From: Oryzias latipes | Lineage: Eukaryota; Chordata; Actinopteri; Beloniformes; Adrianichthyidae | DNA: 64,000 nt | NCBI RefSeq assembly: GCF_002234675.1 | Contig: NC_019862.2 | Location: 28,192,707 to 28,256,706, forward strand | Reading direction: 5' to 3' | Shown: positions 41,401-51,200 of the stretch, piece after piece | Layout: each line of letters opens with the position of its first letter | Position numbering within the stretch: position 1 is the stretch's first letter | Notes under the pieces: model-generated | Told to the model about the DNA's origin: nothing | The model's input: only the letters and a program-made list of their open reading frames with translations | Databases searched by the model: none | Position numbers and translations under genes: made by a program

Positions 41401-42526
41401 AGAAATACGTCCAGAATTATGGAATGAAAACAACGCGATGGAAGATTTATGGAACTCTGGTCAACTGAACGCATTTCGTACAGGAGACACGGGATCGAGG
41501 AGATTTATCGGGATACAGAACACAGTTTACTGTTAAAAAACACGCATAATTGCACTGAACAAGGTGACCACGATAGAGCGAGGGACCACTGCACTCCCGG
41601 AGAATAAATGTTCTGCCGCGGAGGAAACTGGAGGGAAAGAATAAATATCAATGTGTTGCTTATTTTTGACACTCCTATGGTAGAGATGAGTAGCATAGCT
41701 GCAGAAAGAGGAATCTCTGTTTAGTCATCTGTAACCTCCAGAGTGTCTTTAGGAACTCATTTGCCTTTCTTTCTGTGAAGGTCTTCCTCCTTCCTTCCCC
41801 GTGGAGCACACGCTGCATTACCCTCCCCCCAGGATCACGCTCAAGCTGAAAATGCCCAAAGCTTCAGGTCTCGGAAACTGCTATTCCAGCTCCAAATCAG
41901 GGAACGGGCCTCCCTTCCAAGACCACAGCAGCAACGTGAAGCCTCTGCTGCACGGACACAAGGAGGACCGACCCAACGGCTGCCTGTCTTCCTCCGGCCC
42001 TGCGGGCTGCACGCCGCTGGCTGCTAAAGCGAGCGGCAAGCTTTTAGGCGTGCATCAGGGACACTCTTCCAGCACTAACGGGGACCCCGGCCGCGGGGCC
42101 AAATGCAACGGTCTGCTGCAGAAGTTGGTGGCTCAGAAGGACAGGTCTTGTCAAACAGCCAGTGGCCAGGACATCTCAAAGGAAACTTTGGACAGGAGCG
42201 GCTTTCAGAAGTCAGCCATGGAGCATCTCGGCAGGCCCTTCAAAGAGGCAACCATTAACCTGGTGCGGACCACTGAGGACCTGTGGGCCCGAGACAAACT
42301 GTCCCAAAAGAGCCCTGCCAAAGAGAGGCTCTGGACCAAACCTGCACCTGAGCACAGAGGGAAGAGCACCAAGACCTTTCAGGACAGTGATGGGTACTGT
42401 CCCGACCTGGAGCTCAGTGACTCGGAGCCCGAGGCCAAAGGAAGGCGCCGGAGGCCGGCCGGCTTTCCTTTGCCGGAGGCAGCAAGGAAAGGGAAGCAGG
42501 GCTCCAGACAATCGGTGAAAAGGTGA
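35495..42526 (+). CDS. jade3: JADE3 (PHF16), PHD-finger scaffold of the HBO1 acetyltransferase complex
   Basis: Nuclear scaffold that joins KAT7/HBO1, ING4/5 and MEAF6 and directs histone acetylation. Coding exons: 35495-35543, 35619-35701, 35797-35954, 36044-36234, 37596-37807, 37879-38046, 38130-38246, 39342-39797, 40595-40712, 41781-42526; joined length 765 residues (human about 823). It starts [14 protein letters not shown], as in JADE proteins. An EPL1-like region (about 40-200) is followed by a C4HC3 PHD finger (about 204-250; ICDVC, CDKC, VHQACYGI, WLCRTC), then an extended zinc-knuckle/PHD2 module (about 254-367; [31 protein letters not shown]). [10 protein letters not shown] near 535 and [13 protein letters not shown] near 725 also match JADE3. 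The serine-rich C-terminus is somewhat shorter than in mammals. One intron is GC-AG, and a hAT element sits in coding intron 4. Confidence 0.97.
36273..37498. mobile_element. Non-autonomous hAT element with perfect 8-bp target duplication
   Basis: Ends CAGTGTTTTTCAACC and, in reverse complement, CAGAGTTTTTCAACC, followed inward by GTGTGCCGTGG and its diverged counterpart AGGCACAC. It is flanked by the exact 8-bp duplication CTCTAGAA (36265-36272 and 37499-37506). Length 1226 bp; no transposase frame was seen. Inserted in jade3 coding intron 4. Confidence 0.92.
37808..37878 (+). other. jade3: GC-AG intron of jade3 (71 bp)
   Basis: Donor CAG|GCAAGTG, acceptor CTCAAAG|GCGTGT. Only this GC donor joins VHQ to ACYGI in the PHD finger; the nearest GT would break the frame and the zinc ligands. 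The donor otherwise matches the strong GC-AG consensus. Confidence 0.9.
40024..40534 (+). repeat. Dispersed repeat family R1, long copy in jade3
   Basis: Begins CCCACTCCAATCATTTTTGG and ends TTTTCATTTGAGTGGGTCTTA, with the internal GCAGAATGGCAGGGGTTCA and CTGATTCACAACAATTGAAA blocks of the family. Located between jade3 coding exons 8 and 9. Confidence 0.8.
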
Positions 42527-43371
42527 CGGCCGCTTTAGGCGGCTCTTCCCTTCAGGGCCTCTCCAAGTACAGCCACCCGGCCGAGGGTGCCGTCCTCCAG
42601 AACGTCTGCGTGAGATTAAAGCAGCTGCGTGTCGGTTTGATCCAGAGGAACCGAGATTCGTGTCTCGTGGTGTGGCCTTTCATTGGTGACCAAGATTCCA
42701 GTTATTTGCATTAAACTGCTGTAAGGTCTTCAAGCCGAGACATAAAAAAAAACACTAACAATCTGTCGCTTTAATCACACTGTGACCACAATCCCAACCA
42801 ACCAGCATGATCCATGTCTGTAGATGAAAGCTGGTGTTGGCTTCTCCTGTTTGTCGCACAAATGTTTCCCCTGCTTTCCTACTATTGTCAGGAATGGAGC
42901 TGTTTTTTTTTTTTTTTTACTACTTTTATTTGTGTGTAGAAATATCCACACACTTTTAAAGTTCGTCTTACAACTATGAGACAAAATAAAGACACTTTGC
43001 TTGTGTTCCAAAATGGAACAAGTTTGTAAAAAAAAAAAAAAAGTATATTTACATTCCAAGACGTGTCCCTCAGAAGTTGAAACTGGATCCCTCCGAAATG
43101 GGAGCTGAATCTGGAAAGAGTGATGTCAGATTCTGTCAGATCATCAAGACACTCTTTGAACTGTGAAGCACACATGTCGAAGCTGTTACATTGCTGGGAC
43201 TCTTCCAACATCTCTCAGCTTTCTCTCCTTTAAGTTTCAGGTTGATCCTTGGAAAAGGTTCTTTCTCAAAGCAGTCTGCCTGTTCTTTATTTTTCATTTT
43301 TGTCTAATGGACAGAAAAGTATTTGGTTGCATCCCATAACCTGAGAGAATGTATGTTTCTACTGATAGATA

Positions 43372-43377
43372 AATAAA
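43372..43377 (+). terminator. jade3: Candidate jade3 poly(A) signal
   Basis: AATAAA about 850 bp after the stop codon, at the end of a stretch without obvious repeats, which fits a 3' UTR of moderate length. Confidence 0.5.
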
Positions 43378-43639
43378 AAGATGTGCCTCCAACTGTCAAC
43401 AACCAGTTTTTGCCGCAAATAAACTTAATTACTCCTCTCGTTAGTTAACTTTTCTCATATTACAAGAAAAAATAATTACTAACACATTTTACTGCTAAGA
43501 TTTCTTAAAGGGATTTAAAAAAATTGGCTTTAAAATAAAAGGTGATCAACTTGGTCACCCTGTAGATGTGAGACCAAGATTGAACACTAGAGGGCAGCAT
43601 TGTCTTAGATTCAAAAACTTCTCGAAATGAGCATATCAA

Positions 43640-44163
43640 AGGAGCCCTGGACATGACATTAAAACAACAAAAGACAAATATTGTTCCATCAAATTAATAA
43701 TTTGTGGTCATGTATTAATATTTTGGGCGCTCAAATTGAATTTAGTTAGTAGTAGTTATAGTACAAATAAGTATGTCACTAACACAAATTAGAATTCTAT
43801 TAGCATTTTGTGTGCATGAATTAGTATTTTGTACTCACAAATAAACTATTTGTGCACAAATGAGCATTTTGTGGGCACCAATTGGCATGTTGTGCACACA
43901 AATTATATTATTTTGTGCTCACAATATAGTGTTTTGTGCAAAAAGAATCATAGTTTTGTGCACACAAATAAGTGCTTTGTTCACAAACATCTGCATTTTG
44001 TGACCACAAATTAGTAGTAGGAGCGGAAGATACTAAAATACTAGTTTGTTTGCACAAAATGCTAATAAAAATGCCAATTAATGGCCACGAAATATAATTT
44101 GCACCCACAAGTATTAATGCATGGTAATCTTTTTTTTTCCCCAATGTCATGTCCATGGCTCTA
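43640..44163. mobile_element. Foldback element with internal palindromic minisatellite
   Basis: The outer arms GGAGCCCTGGACATGACATT (43641-43660) and the reverse complement of 44143-44162 (AGAGCCATGGACATGACATT) match at all but two positions. An inner pair, CATGTATTAATATTTTGGG and CATGCATTAATACTTGTGGG, is also inverted. The centre holds a tandem array (about 43797-44010). No transposase. Confidence 0.8.
43797..44012. repeat. Minisatellite of about 21 bp, unit like TAGCATTTTGTGCACACAAAT
   Basis: About ten diverged units in a row, each centred on TTGTGCACAA-like palindromes, with lengths varying between about 19 and 24 bp. It produces a repetitive artefactual peptide. Confidence 0.8.
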
Positions 44164-45464
44164 TACATATTAAAGCTTTGTCAAGATATAGCATTTTTTC
44201 TGTAAACCATCTCCGCCTCCCAGCTCTCAGTGAAGAAGGATGAACAGTAGCAGGAATATTTATTTTGCTCCCAAAGCATTTTGTCTGCAGCACCTCACTG
44301 GTTAAAGCTGTTTCAGACTTTATTGACCTGCTGATGCGGATAAAAGGACCAGAAAAACCAAACCACCAGTTTCTTACTGGAACTAAAGACTTTGATTTTT
44401 TTGTAATTTAGAGGTCACTGGATCATAGCTTTCATTAAGGATTATAAATCTTTAAAAGTTTTTGATGGGAAATAAAACTATTGTAAGCTAAATATCCATG
44501 TGTGGTACAACTTTCTGTTTTTCTTTATCTCCTTAAGCAAGTTATATTTAAGCGAATGACTAAAAGAAAAATAGAAAAAAGTGATTGGATTCCGCACAGC
44601 CACATCACAACTTTTAATGGTTGTGATGGTATGTTTAATGTCAGCTATAAATCAACATTTAGGTGAGTGATTTAGCATTTAGGCCATGCCTGGTCCGTAC
44701 AACGCGCACATCCGCAATAATTAATTCATGTAGTTGCTAAAATCTGCGCCACACAGAGAGACCACCTTCAACAGATTATCTGCAGTTTACGACCTTTAAA
44801 CGTGACGCTTCTTTTTTAGCGTGTAATCAATTAAATATTGGAGCATACATTATTTTAGAAACAGGTTGTACTTTTTCCCGTTTAAAAAATGCATTTTCCA
44901 AAAAACAACAACATTGTAAATACATTTTCTCCTTTTCACAATCCTTTTTGCATTTTTAGAGTTCTTGAAAACTAAAATGTGAGTTTTTTTATATACTATA
45001 ATAATTATATTTCTAAATAAAGTATTAAACTTCATAAAGAGCTAACGGGCAGTTATTTATGCTCTTAGAACAGTAGTTTAAATTAGTTTTCTCCACAATC
45101 TTCAGTGCAAAAATACAAATACTCTGTTTCTGACTGCATTCATTAATACTGGTAAACCTTAAAATACCCTTTTTTTTTAATTTATGCAATTTCTAGTTAA
45201 CACACTCCCCACACAGACACCACAAACTCCTCAGATTTTGAGGATTTCTTTCAACATTTTAAATTACTTTCCAGAGTTCTGGACAAACATCTTCAAAAAA
45301 CATCCAGGAGAGGACAAAGAGATGAATTCATTTTGAGATTAAACATGATTAGAGACTCCTCCTCCTGCTCTGCCATGTTTTCACAGATAATCCGCAATAA
45401 CCTATAACACATTTTGTCAAAAGTCTTTTGTTTTACAAATGAAATGAACAGAGATCCTCTGAGC

Positions 45465-46318
45465 AGGGGTCTGCAACCTTTCATGCTAAAAGAGCCGTTT
45501 GGTCCAGTTTCTTATTGACCAAAACATAGAAAAAGCAGAAAAAGTCCCAAAGTTTACTGTTTGGAAAAATACACGTCATTTATATTTTTCTAGCAATTAC
45601 TTAATTATAAAATGTAGCTTTTACATTAATTGAATTATTACAGTGTTATATTTTTTGTATATTATAAAGCACTTTTCTTTTATGTACATTGTAGTACAAA
45701 CAAGATCCTTTGAAAATAAAATACACCTGTTCCAACTGAGGTCCTCCTGCTGCAGCAGATTAACCTGAAAGAAAAAATGAAGGAAAGTCAGGAAAAATGT
45801 AATTTTCTATGATTATAACTTTGGTGCACTGTCATTTCTTAGGAGTTGTGGTTAATGGATGTTAGAACATTGAGCAACCAGTTGCTTGGCAGTTAGCCTT
45901 GATTGTGGGTTTTACTCCACATTCTCTGCATGGAACCCCTCTGAGCGGGATTACTTGAGTAGCAGCATTCTAACAGACTCTTGTTCTCACATCTAGTTCA
46001 TTTCCGTCTGGTTCCAGTTCCAGTTCCAGTTCCAGTTGCTCTGGTTCCCCAGCATCTGATGCAGAGCTCGTTTGGCCGGGCGACATCTGAGCTGAAATCA
46101 ATTGGATCTTAAATTGTCATAGGTTTTTGAGGCCTTTTGATTTCAATGTTTAGTCAGCAGGGGAGCAAGTTATTTTAAAAATACATCACCTCATTAAAAA
46201 AATAAACATAAAGGTCAAAACTAAAAAAATCTATTACTTATTAAGAACATTAGTATTTTCCTTAAAACCAATTAGCCATAATAGAGGGATTACAGAGCCA
46301 TATGTGGCTCCAGGGCCT
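45465..46318. mobile_element. hAT (Charlie-like) element fragment
   Basis: Begins CAGGGGTCTGCAACCTTTCA with AAAGAGCCGTTTGG, the standard left end of a common fish hAT family, and approaches its right end with AGAGCCATATGTGGCTCCAGG. The expected terminal inverted repeat is missing there. A foldback element begins about 20 bp later. A short TTCCAG repeat lies near 46.02 kb. Confidence 0.65.
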
Positions 46319-46340
46319 CAGATAGAAGATTCCTCCTCTA

Positions 46341-47240
46341 GGGTATGGAAGCGATTATGTAGGATAAATAAAATGCAAAGTCAAAACCAGAAATGCTTTT
46401 TCATTTTCAAAATGAAAAAGCATTTTTTGATTCAAAAATATAATGAAAAAGCAAACCACCAAAATGCTTTTTCATTTCCTTCCTCAACACCGCTTATTCT
46501 GTCACTTAATTAAAATTAAAATTAAAATGGTATTTGACATTTCATTTTCAAGACGTTCTCTGGTAAATGTGTAGCATAATTCATTTAGAAATGTCTAATT
46601 TGACATTCAAAATGGATTAATAGAAATGCTTTTTAATTTTCAAAATGAAGCTGCATTTTTTGACTCAAAATTAAAAAGAAAAAGCAATACTTCAAAATGC
46701 AGAACGCATCACTGTAAGGGTGGGGTCATTTAAGATAGCACAAGGGTTAAAAAGCATTTCTGTTAATCCATTTTAATTGTCAAATTAGACATTTCTAAAT
46801 GAATTATGCTACACATTTACCAGGGACTTTTTTGAAAATGAAATGTCAAATACTATTTTATTTATCATTTTAATTAAGTGACAGAAAAAGCTGTGTTGAA
46901 GTATAAAATGATAAAGCATTTTGAAGTATTGCTTTTTCTTTTTAATTTTGAGTAAAAAATGCAGCTTCATTTTGAAAATTAAAAAGCATTTCTATTAATC
47001 CATTTTGAATGTCAAATTAGACATTTCTAAATGAATTATGCTACACATTTACCAGAGAACGTCTTGAAAATGAAATGTCAAATACCATTTTAATTTTAAT
47101 TAAGTGACAGAATAAGCTGTGTTGAGGAAGGAAATGAAAAAGCATTTTGGTGGTTTGCTTTTTCATTATATTTTTGAGTCAAAAAATGCTTTTTCATTTG
47201 ACTTTGCTTTTTATTTATGCTACATAATCGCTTCCATACT
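46341..47240. mobile_element. Three-armed foldback element
   Basis: The left arm (about 46341-46703) is repeated almost perfectly in reverse complement at about 46918-47240: TATGGAAGCGATTATGTAG at one end, CTACATAATCGCTTCCATA at the other. A third, more diverged partial arm (about 46748-46930) is inserted in the middle, in the same orientation as the right arm. The arms themselves are full of the motif GAAAAAGCATTTT. No coding capacity. Confidence 0.88.
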
Positions 47241-47479
47241 AGGGGGTTCAAACACGGATTTTTAAATTAAAGGTGAAAACTAAATTGTCCGACTTTACTT
47301 GAACGCAAACATCAGGGGGCGGCTTTGTTACTGTTACTGTTCATTAAAGTTTTTTGGCAAATAATTCCTAATGATTTTGTTATTGAAATGTGTTTGCATT
47401 TTTTTTTCCAAGTTTCTCTCTAAAGTATAAAACTTTACCTGAAACCGTTGTTAGTTATGCTGTTAGCCGCCATGCTAAC

Positions 47480-48219
47480 ACGAACGTGGTGTGTTTGAGG
47501 TCCCGTCTGAAATCTGGGCTCTCAGCAGGTGTTTTACTCTCGCGGATGAGAAACCCCCTACCGTGCAGGAAGATGTGCCGGTGTGTTCGAACGCGTCCGG
47601 CATCCGGAAGCGGAGCAGCAGCAGCTCCTCCCCGCTGGCAGTGAAGTTTCTGGGGCTCTTTAAGAAGAGACCGGCTGTGTGTGTGTGCGGATCTGACTGT
47701 CAGCCGGCGCAGTGCCGCCCTCCTCGCGCATCCTGGCCGCTGCTACTTCGGGCGCAGCGCAGCTCCGCGGCGCCTCGGCACGGATCGCCCGTGTTGGGTG
47801 GAATTGCCCTCGTCCCGTCCCTCGCCGCCATCGCGGCTTTACTTGCAGGCGTGGAGGTTATCGGGACACCGGCGCGGTCATTTCCTCATCACGTCATGTA
47901 TGTGTTGACTCTGCACAAATGACTTTTGCCGCTCTGGCCGGGATGGGAAGCCTCTACCAGCCGCACCGCTCTGTGTCTGTTTCTCCGCACCGCAGCCCCG
48001 CTTTTTGCCGGTCGCTTCGGTTCCGCCGGTCAGAAGGACTTTGATCAAATGAAGGACCTCTCCTCACACGTGACTGTGCCAGCAGAGCGAAGTTTCCATT
48101 GTGTTTCTGTCCGGTTGTTCGGGACCCGACCCCCTCTCCCCGGAAACCCCCGTGATCTGTAATTACAGCTCGATTCCAGCCGGACGCACTGACCGTGGGA
48201 CTGTGTGTCAGAGCCCGGC
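47480..48219 (+). promoter_or_regulatory. plcxd1: CpG-rich region upstream of plcxd1a
   Basis: Dense CpG content over about 700 bp directly before the start codon, in contrast to the AT-rich foldback DNA on its left. Acts most simply as promoter and 5' UTR; exact start unknown. Confidence 0.55.
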
Positions 48220-51200
48220 ATGTCGTCGGTGGTGGTGTCCGGGCGGAGTGAGCTGAGTCTGGGAGAGCTGCCCATGGAGGGATGGATGTCTCACCTGCCA
48301 TGCGCGCTGTGGGACATCCCGCTGTACCACCTGGCCATCCCGGGTAGGCTGGCTTCTGTTCCGCTCAAATCCTGCGTTTTGGCGCACAGGAACACTAAGC
48401 GGTGAAAAGGCGCAGTGTTCCAAAAATCTTTCCTGGGGTGGCCACAAATAAATATATGGAAGCTACAAGCTGTATAATCAACGCACAATCGAATCTAATT
48501 TTAATTAAAATCAAATTAGGTGGGAAAAAAAGCTTTTGCGCACCTTTTTTTATGTTCTCTATAGATTTTAAGAGAAGTTATGTCACGAAAATATGTTCTC
48601 AAAGTTCACTTGTCAAAATTGCTTTTAAATATGTCGTTTTATCAGCTGTAGTTACTAATTATTTGTATTCTTTGTTGATGCTCACTCCAATGAAAATAAC
48701 GTTTTTGGTGAGTTTTTCCCCCACATTTTCTTGTGCCATATTTCTTATGATGGAGAACATTTCTAAAGAATATTAAGCTTAAAATTGCATTTCAGTGTAA
48801 CTCTTCATATTTTTGTGAATCAGGAGCAAGCCGACAGCTTTTTTTTATTTTGGCTAAAAACAGATTAATCGTGATTAAAAGACCACTGGGAACACGTGGA
48901 GTGGGACCACAATTGAGTGCAGGGTTTAAGTGGTTATAGCTGTATTGATGCTCCCCTTCTAGGTGCAGCGGGGGGGTGGGGGGGGGGGTGTTGCATACTA
49001 TTTCATTTATTTAGAATTAAACTTAATCTGCAGCAGCTACAGTGCTGCATTGGTGACACCTGTGTTACCTGTACCCCGTTCAGGCAGCCACAACGCCATA
49101 ACCTACTGTCTGGATATGAATGACAGATCTCCTGTGGACCCAATGCAGCCAGACATGCTGCAGAAGCTGGACAAGTACATGAAGCCTCTTATTCGCCCTT
49201 TTGTGTACAAGTGGTCTATAACACAGGTACTGGCTCTTCCTGATGGCACAAGACTAAGACAACTGTGGCTCCACTGATTAAACAGAAAATGCTGTTCCTG
49301 TGTGAGTCCAGGAGTACACCATAAAGCAGCAGCTGGACTGCGGGGTCCGATACTGTGACCTGAGGATCGCACACAGGCCCAACGACAGCTCCACCGATCT
49401 GTACTTCTACCACGGCGTCTACACCACACTCACCGTGGAGGTGAGGCATGAAGACACAGATTTCGAAGTTTGGAAACGAATGGTATCAATTCAGATTTCA
49501 GTACGATTTCAGCTTTTAAGGCACGACCCCAGAGATCCAAATTCAAATGGAAAATGGTGTATACTAAAGCGCTTTTCTATCTTCTTCAAAGGCCTAAAGC
49601 GCTGTACAGTCACAGTCCCATTCACACACACATTCATACACACATTCACACACACATTCACAAACTCCGCTGCCAAACACTGGCGCCAACCTCCCACCAG
49701 CCACCACCAACCTTCATGGCCTAAGACATAAATATATCTTTTCTTAATGAGCACAATCTTCCTTTTCACAATTAATGGAATTAATGGACGTCACTTGAAG
49801 CTGGAAAAACCACACAATGCTCATCTTGTTGGGACTGAACTTGGTGAATGCTTTTAGTGTAAGGTGCAATTTTGGGCAGGATCAGGATTTGAATTAATAT
49901 TTTTACTTTTTTTCTGGGGTTATGCATCTTCTGATAGCCAAGGGGTACATTTGTATAAACCCCTTCTGTCTTTTTTAAAAATGTATTTATTACATTTTAT
50001 GTTTATTTTTTTAAGGGGGGAGAAGGAGGGAAAAAGTGTGAAAAAGAAAATTAAAGAGGGAGAGTAGAATGAAAAAAGAGGGAGAGAGAATAAGTGAATA
50101 CAAGTGCCAAGCTGCTAATTTAAGTCGATTATGATTTTAAGCTTCATAACGTTTATACTAGATCTGCTAGAAAGACAAATGTTACATCCAAGAGGGAAAT
50201 TCTGACACAATAATTGTACATTTTCTTTGTGCTCCTCAAAAGCAGGATGAGTACTAAGTATTGCATATTTACACTTTTTTCTTTATTCTCACAATTGTAC
50301 TTATTTCAAAAAAGGACCCTGTTTCCACATTCATTTGATGCTTTTTGGCAGAATAACACTTGGTGGTTCCAATATGAACTCAAACTTTTGTTTTTCTGGC
50401 AGACTGTCCTGATGGAGATAAACGAGTGGCTGGATGCTCATCCTAAAGAAGTGGTGATACTGTCGTTCAGTCACTTCCTCGGCCTGAGCCAGGAGCTCCA
50501 TGTGCAGCTGATTACAACCATTCGCAGCATTTTCTCTGCCAAACTCTGCCCCGAAATGGTACGGCTGGTACGCTTTATCAAGAGTGTGTTCCTTATTTTT
50601 TAGTATAAGCACATCAACTCAAAACTGTAGCATGGTCTGGCATGTCTGTATTGGCGAAACTTTAGTCGGATGCTGAGTCAAACTTCATACAGGATAAATC
50701 AACTGGAGGCTGCATTCAAACACATTTACTACCATAGTCATGAGTCCAGCTCTGCTGCAGTCATTGAGAGTTTTATCTTGATCTGCTTTTAATTTGGAAT
50801 CAGAATTTACTGACAAAGCATTTGTCCTTTTAGTCCTACACATTTAGTTTATATATGGCCGAAGCCCAAATCAAACACTTTAAGACTAAAACAGAAACTA
50901 AAACCACCAAAAAAGGGACAATACAGTCGTTTTTATACAAAAATGTTAGAATCAAACTGAATTGTAGTGGTGGTTGAAGCTAATAAAACCGACCACTGGA
51001 ATCACCATAAAGCAAAACCAGCATCCGTTTTTAGATAAAGCCCCATAACAGAAAGTGAAATGAAAAACTGCATTTAAAAGCCTCTGGCTCTGTCAGGATT
51101 GGCAGACATTCAGACAGTTTGTCACAAAAATGCACACAAGTGCATTCAGTCTAAGTGCAGATAGTGCATCTTTTTCAAACAGTTGGCATTTGAGGTCAAA

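Larger units (their letters stand above)
42527..48219. other. Intergenic region between jade3 and plcxd1a
   Basis: jade3 3' UTR, then two foldback elements and a hAT remnant (listed), then a CpG-rich stretch at about 47.48-48.22 kb that is the probable plcxd1a promoter and leader. One open frame of 143 codons (47491-47922) in that stretch is unexplained and is discussed as a finding. Confidence 0.6.

Noticed and set aside
43797-44012. Possible CRISPR-like array of regular repeats
   Set aside because: Units are contiguous with no unique spacers and are diverged; it is a minisatellite in a vertebrate genome.
48205-48219. Upstream in-frame GTG as plcxd1a start
   Set aside because: Vertebrate initiation at GTG is rare and the ATG at 48220 fits the family length.
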